The translations under genes were made by a program, and so were the position numbers. A stretch of 64,000 nucleotides of DNA from CADCWK01 sp964244115 (GTDB lineage: Bacteria; Chloroflexota; Chloroflexia; Thermomicrobiales; UBA6265), in NCBI GenBank assembly GCA_964244115.1, contig CAXTHM010000001.1, positions 1 through 64,000 of the forward strand, read 5' to 3'. The notes under the pieces are model-generated. The model had not been told where the DNA came from. It did no database searches and saw nothing but the letters and a program-made list of their open reading frames with translations. Positions within the stretch are counted from its first letter, which is position 1, and every line of letters starts with the position of its first letter. Below are positions 1 to 8,093 of this stretch, one piece after another.

Positions 1-37
1 CGTTCACGGCCCCCTGGCCAACCCATAGTTAGGCGGA

Positions 38-859
38 CTAGTCGCGATCGAGCACCGCCAGGCCAGCGGCGCAAGCCCAGACGACGAATCCCTGCACGTC
101 GCGCGACCGCTCTCGCGGGGTTGCGTAGCTCGATGATCCGTCAGCGTGACCCTGCAGCAGCCGGACCTCCCAGAGCAGCTGTGCCCAGCGATCCGGCACC
201 CGTTCGGCCCAGATCTCGACCGCGGCCGGCTTGGCGATGATCACGCCATCGATGACCGTCGACAGGATCCGGCAGAGGGTGACAACCGTCCACACGACCG
301 GCGTGTCCTCACGCAGTGGTAGCGCCGCCGCGGACGTGGCGTACGCCGGCCAGTAGCTGCTGAGATTGAAGCGCATCGCCGACCGGACCTCGTCCCAGGT
401 CACATCGAGCGGGAGGTCGGCCGCCGGCGGACCGAGAAGCGGGATGCCGTGCTCGCGCAGGACCCAGCGTGTCGTCGCGTTGAGGTCGCCGCGCCCGGTC
501 ATGACGAGATCGCCCTCACGGTAGACGGGATAGTCAGCCGCCGGGGCCGTCCCGCGAAGGACCGGCAGCGTCAGATACTGCACTTCCAGGCGGGAACCGA
601 GTGTGTACCGGCTGGCGAGATGCTCATGGAGGGTCGCGAGCCGGTCGACCTGTTCGTCAGACAGTCGAGCGTTGGTGGCGACGATGAGGTCGATGTCACT
701 TGAGCGCTCGTCGAAGGCGCCGAGCGCGACCGAGCCGTAGACCCAGACGCCCATGACGTCCGGGGTGACGCGTGACAGGCCATGGACCAGGTCCGTCAGG
801 AGCGGTACCAGGGATTCCGGCACCCGCTCCGACTCGCACAGCTCACCGGGAGCGGTCAC
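38..859 (-). CDS. Nucleotidyltransferase with DUF4111-like C-terminal domain
   Basis: The 273-aa protein starts with a pol-beta-type nucleotidyltransferase fold. The signature GS (residues 42-43) is followed by DID at 55-57, the metal-binding aspartate pair. The C-terminal half resembles the helical DUF4111 region of aminoglycoside adenylyltransferases of the AadA type. The family transfers a nucleotide to a small hydroxylated substrate, but the substrate here cannot be read from the sequence, and antibiotic resistance should not be assumed. The start is GTG and overlaps the stop of the upstream sugar-kinase gene by 4 bp (GTGA), so the two are probably translationally coupled. No in-frame ATG precedes the catalytic motif, which supports the GTG. 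Confidence 0.82.
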   Translation of the reverse strand: MTAPGELCESERVPESLVPLLTDLVHGLSRVTPDVMGVWVYGSVALGAFDERSSDIDLIVATNARLSDEQVDRLATLHEHLASRYTLGSRLEVQYLTLPVLRGTAPAADYPVYREGDLVMTGRGDLNATTRWVLREHGIPLLGPPAADLPLDVTWDEVRSAMRFNLSSYWPAYATSAAALPLREDTPVVWTVVTLCRILSTVIDGVIIAKPAAVEIWAERVPDRWAQLLWEVRLLQGHADGSSSYATPRERSRDVQGFVVWACAAGLAVLDRD

Positions 860-2403
860 GCCGGGCGGCCAGACGACTGGATCCGGGCGAGGTCGTGGAG
901 CTGGTCACGGGTATTGTCGTAGAGGTCGCGGTAGATCCCGTAGAGCTCGTCGTAGAGCGGCCGGACCGCTGCGGCTGGTCGGAGCGTCTCGCCGATCCGG
1001 ACCCACTGGCTCGTCAGCTTGCCGAGGTCCGGGATCAGCCCGGTCGCGAGCCCGGCCAGGAAGGCGTCCCCATAGGCGGCGCCGGTCGTCCGCTCCGGGA
1101 CGTCCTGCGGGACGCCGGTCACGTCCGAGACGATCTGGAGCCAGGTCCGGTTCCTGGCCCCACCACCGACCGCGACCAGCCGCCGGGGCGTCGAACCCAT
1201 CGCCGCCATCGTCTCCAGGTTGTGCCGGACGCCGAAGGCGGTCCCCTCCAGGATCGCTCGGTAGAGGTCGGCCCGCGTGTGGCCCAACGTCAGGCCGGCG
1301 AACATACCGCGGGCGTCCGGGTCGTTGATCGGCGTCCGCTCGCCGGCGAAGTACGGCAGGCAGACCAGCCCGTGCCCGCCCGGCGGCGAAGTCGCGGCCA
1401 GCTCGGCCAGGGCGGCGTAGGCGTTCGGCCCCCCGGCCCGCTCGGCCTCCAGCTCCGGCTGGCCGAAGGTGTCGCGGCCCCAGCGGGTCAGCCCGCCGGC
1501 CGCGGACAGCCCGCCCGAGACGCAGAAGGCCTCCGGCGTGGCGTAGGCGGCGCTCCACATCCGGCGGTCGGCAACTGGGGCGCCCGTCCGCTGGATGAAG
1601 AACAGGGTCGTCCCGTACATGACCATCATGTCGCCCGGCGCGGTCACGCCGACGCTGATGGCCTCGGCCGCCGCGTCGATCGTCCCGACCGTGACCGGCG
1701 TGCCGACTGACAGCCCGGTCTCGGCGGCGGCATCGGGCGTGACAATCCCGGCGACCTCCGTCGCCGTCGCGATCCGGGGCAACCGGGCAAGGTCGGTGAT
1801 GGGTTCGGCGAAGCGGCCGTCCCAGGTCAGGCGGCGCAGGTCGATCAGCGGGTTGTAGTAGGACGCCGTGTGGGCGTCCATCACCCGCTCGCCGGTCAGC
1901 TTGAGGACGATGTACGACGACGCCGTCAGGAAGGTCTCCGTCGCCGCGAAGACCTCCGGCTCATGCCGCCGCAACCAGAGGATCTTCGGCCCCATCGCCT
2001 GGCTGGTCAGCACCATGCCGCCAAGGTCGAACAGGGCGTCCTCACCGAAATGCCCGTTGAGCCACTCGATCTCGGCGGTCGCACGGGAATCGATCCCGTA
2101 GAGGATGCCGGGCCGGAGGGGCCGCCCAGCCGCGTCGACCGGCAGCAGGCACGGCCCGATCGCGCTGACGGCGACGCCGTGGACCGCGTCGGCCCGGCCC
2201 GGCAGGAGTTGCCGGCAGACCGCGACGACGTCGGCCCACCAGACCCCGTCGGCGTCCTGCTCGTACCAGCCGGGACGGGGCTGATCGACCCCGTGCTCGA
2301 TCACTGTCTCGGCAACGACCGTGCCGTCCGGGGTACAGAGCACCCCCTTGGTGCTCGACGTCCCGATATCGATCCCGAGCAGGAGTTCCGTCTGACCGGC
2401 CAT
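856..2403 (-). CDS. FGGY-family carbohydrate kinase (xylulokinase-like)
   Basis: This 515-aa protein has the usual FGGY length and organisation. The N-terminal phosphate-binding motif LGIDIGTSSTKG covers residues 9-20. A central GTID motif probably holds the catalytic aspartate, and the adenosine motif GGGARN lies near residues 413-418. FGGY enzymes phosphorylate sugars or polyols (xylulose, ribulose, gluconate, glycerol) with ATP in the cytoplasm. Overall layout is closest to xylulokinase or gluconokinase, but the substrate is not resolved. It starts with ATG and is the first gene of a two-gene minus-strand unit with the nucleotidyltransferase. No sugar transporter or isomerase is adjacent. 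Confidence 0.9.
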   Translation of the reverse strand: MAGQTELLLGIDIGTSSTKGVLCTPDGTVVAETVIEHGVDQPRPGWYEQDADGVWWADVVAVCRQLLPGRADAVHGVAVSAIGPCLLPVDAAGRPLRPGILYGIDSRATAEIEWLNGHFGEDALFDLGGMVLTSQAMGPKILWLRRHEPEVFAATETFLTASSYIVLKLTGERVMDAHTASYYNPLIDLRRLTWDGRFAEPITDLARLPRIATATEVAGIVTPDAAAETGLSVGTPVTVGTIDAAAEAISVGVTAPGDMMVMYGTTLFFIQRTGAPVADRRMWSAAYATPEAFCVSGGLSAAGGLTRWGRDTFGQPELEAERAGGPNAYAALAELAATSPPGGHGLVCLPYFAGERTPINDPDARGMFAGLTLGHTRADLYRAILEGTAFGVRHNLETMAAMGSTPRRLVAVGGGARNRTWLQIVSDVTGVPQDVPERTTGAAYGDAFLAGLATGLIPDLGKLTSQWVRIGETLRPAAAVRPLYDELYGIYRDLYDNTRDQLHDLARIQSSGRPA

Positions 2404-2478
2404 GCCGTCCCCTGTCGCGGGCGGTACCCTCTCACCCGGAACCCCGCGCGGAGTCGCCGCGCCGGTACACCGGATGAG

Positions 2479-3816
2479 ATGAGGACCATGCCGCCGCTAT
2501 CCGCCGACCATCATCGAACCGAGCGTGACCTGATCGACGCCATTATCGCCGGTCTGGGACGGGTCTCATCGGGGCATCTCTGGCCGGGCTTCGACCCCGC
2601 CGCCCTGCCCCTCGCCGTCGCGATCCCGTCGGCGCCCGCCACCTGGCTGATCACCTGCGATCCGGTGGAGGGCTACGAGGTCGTCGAGCCGCCGGCGCTC
2701 CACCGGCAGCGGCGGGACGGGCTGGACGAGCGGATCGTCGCCGACGGCGTCGCCCTGATCGCCGGTCGCCTGACCGCGACCATCATCGTCGATGACCCGA
2801 CTCGCGTGGTGGCGGCGACCGCCCTGGCCGCCCACGAGCTGTTCCACGCCCATCAGGCCGACCACTACCCGGGATGGGGCGCCGACGAGGCCGACCTGCT
2901 CATCTGGCCGTGGGACGACGCGGCGAACATCGCCCGGTCGACGCACGAGCTATCCGTGCTCCACGCGGCGACCGCGGCGCCCAATGATGAGACGTGCCTG
3001 GAACTGGCCAGGCAGGCCCTGGCGACGCGGTGGGACCGATTCGCCACGCTTCCGGCCGAGGCGCGAGGCTATGAGGACGCCGTCGAACTCGTCGAAGGGA
3101 CGGCCCACTGGGTCGAATACCGGACGGCGATGGTGCTCGGAGAGCCACGGGACGACCGACAGGACGTCAACCCGATCGATGTCCGCCGCCGCTGTTACCG
3201 GACCGGTCGCGCCTGGTGCGTCCTCCTCGAACGGCTGGTCGGGCCGGACTGGATGGGACGATTGCCGGAGGGTCCCGAGCAGCCCATGCCGGTCCTGCCC
3301 GATCTGCTCGCAGCGGCCATCGGTCCACCGCCGGCCGGAACCGACGATCGCTGGCGAGACGGTCTCCCCCTCGCGACGGCGGAGATCGCGGCCGATCGGA
3401 CCCGCCGCCGGGATCTGGTCACGTCCCTGCGCACGTCGCTCGACGGCTCGGTCATGATCCGGGCCGGCACGGACGGGCCGCTCCGGGTGGCCGGGTTCGA
3501 CCCGATGAACCTGTCGGCGCTCGCGGACGGTCAGGTCCTCCACGAGCGCTACCTCGCCCTGACGATCGGCGAGACGCGAATCACCGTCCTGAACCACCCG
3601 ACGCTGACGACCTCGGTTGGCGACCACCCGCTGTTCGCCCGTCTTGAGCGGGCCGAGGTGCTCGTCGATGACGGTCTGATTCTGGCCCTTGAGGACGCGG
3701 CCGCGCAGGCGCTGACGGCGCTGGGCCTCCGGATCGATGGTCCATACGCCGTCCGGCGGACCGGCCCACGAACCATCGAGATCACGCCGGGCACGTCTGG
3801 GCCGACTGGCCGATAG
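2479..3816 (+). CDS. Uncharacterised protein with HExxH metallopeptidase-like motif
   Basis: I do not recognise the family of this 445-aa protein. Residues 119-123 read HELFH, a perfect HExxH zinc-binding motif in a helix-like context (AAHELFHAHQ). A second acidic motif, VEGTAHWVEY, begins near residue 205 and could supply the third zinc ligand (Glu206), as in gluzincins. No signal peptide or membrane segment is seen, so it is probably cytoplasmic. The open frame extends upstream across the divergent kinase start, but coding character begins near ATG 2479 or ATG 2488, the second having GAGG just upstream. Peptidase activity is inference; a lipase-like or purely structural metal site is possible. 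Confidence 0.6.
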   Translation: MRTMPPLSADHHRTERDLIDAIIAGLGRVSSGHLWPGFDPAALPLAVAIPSAPATWLITCDPVEGYEVVEPPALHRQRRDGLDERIVADGVALIAGRLTATIIVDDPTRVVAATALAAHELFHAHQADHYPGWGADEADLLIWPWDDAANIARSTHELSVLHAATAAPNDETCLELARQALATRWDRFATLPAEARGYEDAVELVEGTAHWVEYRTAMVLGEPRDDRQDVNPIDVRRRCYRTGRAWCVLLERLVGPDWMGRLPEGPEQPMPVLPDLLAAAIGPPPAGTDDRWRDGLPLATAEIAADRTRRRDLVTSLRTSLDGSVMIRAGTDGPLRVAGFDPMNLSALADGQVLHERYLALTIGETRITVLNHPTLTTSVGDHPLFARLERAEVLVDDGLILALEDAAAQALTALGLRIDGPYAVRRTGPRTIEITPGTSGPTGR

Positions 3817-3899
3817 CGACGGCCGGCCGGACAGCGGCTGGTATCCTTCGCGGGCTATCGCACCTGTTCGGCCGACCAGCCTGGGAGAAGCGGCCACCG

Positions 3900-5264
3900 A
3901 TGATTGCCACCACCGCCACGGCACCGGAGTCTCGCCGGAGCACCGGCAGCGACCGGTTCACCTACCCGCTGGTCGTCGGCCTCGCTCACTTCCTGATCGT
4001 CCAGATCACCGCGGCGCTGGCCCTGATCTACGGGACAGTCCGGGACGACCCCGGCAACCGGGTCGCAGGGGCGCTCGAGTCGGCTCCGCAGTACTACAAG
4101 AACAACCCCGCTGGGCCAGCGGATCTCAACGGTCTGATCCGTCTTCTGGTCGAACCTCTCCGGAGCTGGGATGGCCTCTGGTACTCACAGATCGCCGACC
4201 TCGGCTACGGCTCGTTCCCGACGGCCAACCCGGCCTTCTGGCCGGTCTTCCCCTGGCTGATGGAGGGCGGCGCCCGCCTGACCGGGCAACCGGTCGAGGT
4301 CGTCGGCTGGGTCCTGAGCAACCTCTTCTTCGTCGTCGCGCTGGGCTTCGTCTACGCGCTGGTCCGGCTGGACTTCCCGGAGCGGATCGCCCGGATCACG
4401 CTCTGGGCGCTGGCGCTGTTCCCGATGGCGCTGTTCTTCTCGGCCGTCTACACCGAATCCCTGTTCCTGATGCTGGCGGCCGGTGCGCTGTACTTCGCCC
4501 GGACCCGCGCCTGGGCCCTGGCCGGCATCCTCGGCCTGCTCGCCGCGCTGTCCCGCTCCAACGGCGTCATGCTGCTGCTGCCGTTCGCGGTCCTGTTCAT
4601 CCAGCAGTACGGCTGGTCGCCCCGCCGCTGGCTGACGACCGGGCTGGCCAGCGCCGTCTTCGCCATCCTGCCGATCCTCGGGCCGGTGCTGTTCTACGTC
4701 TACCTCAACGCCGAGGACATCCCGCAGACTCCGACCAATCCGGCGTTCGTCGAGGTTCAGCAGCAGTGGTATCGCTTCTCGGCCCTTCCCTGGGAGACGT
4801 TCCAGTGCGCGGTCTCGAGTTGCACGGGACCGGACGACCACGAATACATGCAGCCCAACTACCCGGTCATCGGCGCGGACTGGTCCTGGGTACGAAGCCT
4901 GATCGACGACCCGAGCTGGGGCCACCTGACATCGTTCGAGTTCCGGGACGCGTTCGCCCAGAGCGATACGGTCGAACTGGTCAGCCTTCTGCTGTTCCTG
5001 GGGCTGGCAATCATCGGGCTGCGGACCCTGCCGCTCTACCAGACCGCGTACCTGCTCCCACCGCTGCTGTTCCCGCTGTTCCAGCCCGGCGGGGTCCATC
5101 CCCTGATGAGCATCCCGCGCTTCGGGATCGTGCTGTTCCCGCTATTCATCGTCCTCGCGATCCTGCTCCAGCGGCGCGGCCCCCTGATCACCTACAGCGT
5201 GATCTCCGGTGCCCTGCTGGTCCTGTTCACGATCCAGTTCACGCACTGGTACTGGGTGTCGTAG
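3900..5264 (+). CDS. PIG-V-like integral membrane mannosyltransferase (GT-C)
   Basis: This is a 454-aa polytopic membrane protein with about nine or ten hydrophobic segments. An early loop carries RSWDGLWYSQIADLGY near residues 88-103, whose WD matches the conserved catalytic aspartate loop of PIG-V/GT-C mannosyltransferases. Downstream motifs FWPVFPWL, FSAVYTESLFL and ALSRSNG are also typical of that family. Such enzymes use a polyprenyl-phosphate sugar donor and act on the outer face of the membrane, on glycolipid or protein acceptors. Acceptor and sugar cannot be assigned. It is transcribed alone and converges on the Uma2 cluster, with 29 bp between the stops. Confidence 0.8.
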   Translation: MIATTATAPESRRSTGSDRFTYPLVVGLAHFLIVQITAALALIYGTVRDDPGNRVAGALESAPQYYKNNPAGPADLNGLIRLLVEPLRSWDGLWYSQIADLGYGSFPTANPAFWPVFPWLMEGGARLTGQPVEVVGWVLSNLFFVVALGFVYALVRLDFPERIARITLWALALFPMALFFSAVYTESLFLMLAAGALYFARTRAWALAGILGLLAALSRSNGVMLLLPFAVLFIQQYGWSPRRWLTTGLASAVFAILPILGPVLFYVYLNAEDIPQTPTNPAFVEVQQQWYRFSALPWETFQCAVSSCTGPDDHEYMQPNYPVIGADWSWVRSLIDDPSWGHLTSFEFRDAFAQSDTVELVSLLLFLGLAIIGLRTLPLYQTAYLLPPLLFPLFQPGGVHPLMSIPRFGIVLFPLFIVLAILLQRRGPLITYSVISGALLVLFTIQFTHWYWVS

Positions 5265-5293
5265 CGAGTCGTCGGGAGCGGCTGGGCCGCTGG

Positions 5294-5881
5294 CTAGTCC
5301 GCGAACAGCGCGACCGGGTCGACCGTCAGGCCCGGCAGGACGGTGCTCCGGGCGTGTCCCTGCTCGTTGGCGCCAAGGGCGGTCCAGTCCTCGTCCCCCG
5401 CCACCCAGACGGTCAGCGTGCGCTCGTCGACATCGACGAACCAGTACTCGCGGACACCGGCTTCGCGGTAGGCATCGCGCTTGCCCACCAGATCGTGGTG
5501 ACGCGTGGTGGGCGAGGAGATCTCCACGACGAGGTCCGGCGCACCGATGATCCGGGCGTCCGTGATGACGTCGCGACGAGCCGACGAGACGAACAGGAGA
5601 TCCGGCTGCAGGACCCGGCCGTCCGAGAGTTCGACGTCGAGTGGAGCAAGGAGTACCTCGCCCAGGTGATCACGCTGGACGAACCCGGCGATGACGAGAA
5701 ACAGCCAGCCAACGAGTCGCTGATGAAGAACACTCGGTCCGGGCATCTCGATCAGCACTCCGTCGATCAGTTCATGGCGCGGACCATCCTCGGGCAACAG
5801 GTCGTAATCGGCTACGGTGTAGCGACGTGGCAGAGTGACGACCTGCGGCTGGTGCTGACGTGTCCGTGGCTCGACGACCAT
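5294..5881 (-). CDS. Uma2 family PD-(D/E)XK nuclease-like protein, copy 1
   Basis: This 195-aa protein has the full Uma2 layout. It starts with the YTVADYDLLPEDGPRHELIDG motif, continues with QPDLLFVS (putative metal-binding Asp) and DLVVEISSP (Glu), and ends with KRDAYREAGVREYWFVD, which has the catalytic-type Lys and the YW signature. Uma2 proteins are predicted restriction-endonuclease-fold enzymes that expand strongly in Cyanobacteria and Chloroflexota, and their cellular role is unknown. It is the last of four consecutive minus-strand Uma2 genes, with 35 bp separating it from the next copy. All expected active-site residues are present. Confidence 0.88.
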   Translation of the reverse strand: MVVEPRTRQHQPQVVTLPRRYTVADYDLLPEDGPRHELIDGVLIEMPGPSVLHQRLVGWLFLVIAGFVQRDHLGEVLLAPLDVELSDGRVLQPDLLFVSSARRDVITDARIIGAPDLVVEISSPTTRHHDLVGKRDAYREAGVREYWFVDVDERTLTVWVAGDEDWTALGANEQGHARSTVLPGLTVDPVALFAD

Positions 5882-5916
5882 GGTTCCCCATCCTTACCGG
5901 TCCACTCTGCGTGGAG

Positions 5917-6606
5917 CTAGTGTCCGGGATCTCCCGCGAACAGCTGCCGAACGTCGACGGTGAAGCCCGGCAGAATGGTACTCCTGACCACTCCGTCGCG
6001 AACGAACTCAGCCCGGCGGAAGGACTCGGTCTCGTCGTAGGCCCGAACGGCGACGTCCTCCTCGACGAGGTTCACGGTCCAGTACTCCCGGACACCGGCG
6101 CGATTGTAGATCCCGTTCTTGCGGCCCAGATCGCGACCGATGGTTGGGAGTGCCGAGACCTCGACCACGAGATCGGGTGCCTCCATGATGCGGTCCGGTC
6201 TGACGGCGTCACGTCGCCCACCGGCGAGGAAGATCAGATCGGGGAGCGACACGTCGTGCTCCCCGAGCACGACCCAGGGAGGCGACACCATGATTTCTCC
6301 AGTGGCGTGCCCGGCGATGAAGCCGTCCAGGAGCCGGAGGAACGCCAGCACCACGCGTTGGTGCCGGGCGTCGGGCGGCGGCAACGGGAACAGAACGCCT
6401 CCCAGGATCTCGTAGCGCGGTCCGTCGGACGGCAGGTAGTCGAGATCGGCGACGGTCATCGACCGGTCCTGCCCGATCCCCTCGGCGTCCTTCTCGATCA
6501 GTTCCCCATCGATCAGTTCGAATCGCCGACCGTCGTCCGGCAGGCGGTCGTAATCTTCCACGGTGTACAGCCGGTACTGCGGGAGCAACGGGCGATCACC
6601 GGTCAC
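5917..6606 (-). CDS. Uma2 family protein with duplicated N-terminal motif, copy 2
   Basis: This 229-aa Uma2 protein is about 30 residues longer than its three neighbours. The extra length comes from two consecutive N-terminal Uma2 motifs. The first, YTVEDYDRLPDDGRRFELID, is near residue 14; the second, MTVADLDYLPSDGPRYEI, begins near residue 50. The catalytic part follows: LPDLIFLA, DLVVEVSALP and RKNGIYNRAGVREYW. The usual SSPST after the conserved Glu is replaced by SALPTIG. The start is GTG, preceded by CAGGGAGAA. The duplicated head may come from recombination between tandem copies. Activity is plausible but less certain than for the other copies. Confidence 0.83.
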   Translation of the reverse strand: MTGDRPLLPQYRLYTVEDYDRLPDDGRRFELIDGELIEKDAEGIGQDRSMTVADLDYLPSDGPRYEILGGVLFPLPPPDARHQRVVLAFLRLLDGFIAGHATGEIMVSPPWVVLGEHDVSLPDLIFLAGGRRDAVRPDRIMEAPDLVVEVSALPTIGRDLGRKNGIYNRAGVREYWTVNLVEEDVAVRAYDETESFRRAEFVRDGVVRSTILPGFTVDVRQLFAGDPGH

Positions 6607-6648
6607 GACCGTTCTCCCTGTCGCTGAAGGTTTGTCACGCCATCTCTC

Positions 6649-7227
6649 CTATCGCTGGCGATCCGCATCGGTGAACAACCTCTCCATATCGACCGTGAAA
6701 CCATCGATGACAGTGCTCCAAAGCAACCCATCGGCTTCCGGTCGTAACGCGATGTACTGGTCGCCGTCCAGTATCCAGACCGTCGCACTCCGAGCCTCGG
6801 TGTCGATGAACCAGTACTCGAGGACACCAGACGCTCGATAGAGTTCGCGCTTGTCACCCAGATCATGATCGGCCGTTGACGGGGAGGAGATCTCGACGAC
6901 CAGGTCAGGCGCACCGACCACCCGCTTCTCGGTCACGATCTGACTTCGGGTCCTGGACACGAACAGCACGTCAGGCTGCACGATGGCTGAGTTCAAAAGT
7001 TCGACATCGAATGGTGAAACGAAGACCTCACCGGCGTTCTCCTCCTCGACCAACCGATCGAGAGATCGAACGAAACGCATCAACAGTCGCTGATGGAGTG
7101 TCGTCGGGGCGGGCATCTCGATCAATTCCCCATTGATGAGCTCGTACCGCGGGCCGTCATCCGGCAGCCGGTCGTAATCGGCGACGGTCAATCGTGTCTG
7201 AACTGGTGATCGTGGTTTGGCAACCAT
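6649..7227 (-). CDS. Uma2 family PD-(D/E)XK nuclease-like protein, copy 3
   Basis: This 192-aa Uma2 protein has the head motif LTVADYDRLPDDGPRYELIN, then IVQPDVLFVS, DLVVEISSPST and KRELYRASGVLEYWFID. The ATG at 7227, preceded by CGGAG, gives the MVAK N-terminus shared with copy 4 and is preferred over the longer frame from 7245. It lies 42 bp upstream of copy 2 in the same orientation. Copies 3 and 4 share their start context and most motif positions, so they are probably recent paralogues. No adjacent toxin, methylase or transposase explains the cluster. Confidence 0.87.
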   Translation of the reverse strand: MVAKPRSPVQTRLTVADYDRLPDDGPRYELINGELIEMPAPTTLHQRLLMRFVRSLDRLVEEENAGEVFVSPFDVELLNSAIVQPDVLFVSRTRSQIVTEKRVVGAPDLVVEISSPSTADHDLGDKRELYRASGVLEYWFIDTEARSATVWILDGDQYIALRPEADGLLWSTVIDGFTVDMERLFTDADRQR

Positions 7228-7284
7228 GTCGTCGCTCCGTTCCAACGAGGAATCCTGTAGCAGACGCCGACACGCACGGTCGAG

Positions 7285-7854
7285 CTACTCGACGGCGGCG
7301 ATCGCCGCGGCGACATCGACGGCGAAGCCAGACAGGACCGTGCTGACGTGCTGCCCCTGCTCATCCGGACGTTGCTCGACGTACCGATCCTCGACCAGCG
7401 CCCAGACCGTCGCTGCCCGCTTCTCCACGTCGATGAACCAGTACTCGCGGACACCGGCCATCCGGTACACCTCGCGCTTGTCGCCCTGATCGTAGTCTTT
7501 CGTCGACGGGGACGAAACCTCCAGGACCAGGTCGGGCGCCCCGACGATGCGGCGGTCCGTGATGATGTCGATCCGATCGGCGGAGATGTAGAGGACGTCG
7601 GGCTGGACGATCCTCCCTGACAGCTCAACGTCCAGTGGTGCCCCGATTACACGGCCCAGACCACGTTGCGTGACGAAGAAGTAGATCAGCGCGAGGAGAT
7701 GGACCTGCACCATCTGATGCAGCGGTGTCGGGGCGGGCATCTCGATCAGCTCTCCGTCGATGAGTTCATAGCGCGGCCCGTCATCCGGCAGCGCGTCGTA
7801 GTCCGCGACGGTATAGGCTCCCGAGCGGTGCTGAGTGGTCTGCTTCGCGACCAT
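7285..7854 (-). CDS. Uma2 family PD-(D/E)XK nuclease-like protein, copy 4
   Basis: This 189-aa Uma2 protein is the most promoter-proximal of the four. The head motif YTVADYDALPDDGPRYELID is followed by IVQPDVLYIS, DLVLEVSSPST and KREVYRMAGVREYWFID, so all proposed catalytic positions are intact. The ATG at 7854 has GGAGGGA about 6 nt upstream, and the protein starts MVAK like copy 3. A longer frame reaching 7983 has no homologous residues and is rejected. Transcription of the group probably begins in the short region shared with the divergent ThDP-enzyme gene (7855-8093). Confidence 0.88.
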   Translation of the reverse strand: MVAKQTTQHRSGAYTVADYDALPDDGPRYELIDGELIEMPAPTPLHQMVQVHLLALIYFFVTQRGLGRVIGAPLDVELSGRIVQPDVLYISADRIDIITDRRIVGAPDLVLEVSSPSTKDYDQGDKREVYRMAGVREYWFIDVEKRAATVWALVEDRYVEQRPDEQGQHVSTVLSGFAVDVAAAIAAVE

Positions 7855-8093
7855 GTCGTATCCCTCCGTGACTGCCCTGGCGGGCGCCAGCCTGTGTCCT
7901 CCGAGTGTGCCACACGCACCTGACCGTCTCACCGGCCCGGCCCCGCGTGACGATGCGTCCGGACGGCGCCCGGCCACGTACAATCACCGCCACGACAACC
8001 GACGAGACGATCCGACGCCACGGCGGTCACGACGACGCGACCGGTGCGTGGCCGCGCAGACGCGAGCGGATCGCCGCGGAGAAAGGGAACCCA

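Noticed and set aside
38..859. Aminoglycoside resistance gene aadA
   Set aside because: Only the nucleotidyltransferase fold and DUF4111-like part are seen; substrate residues cannot be assigned.
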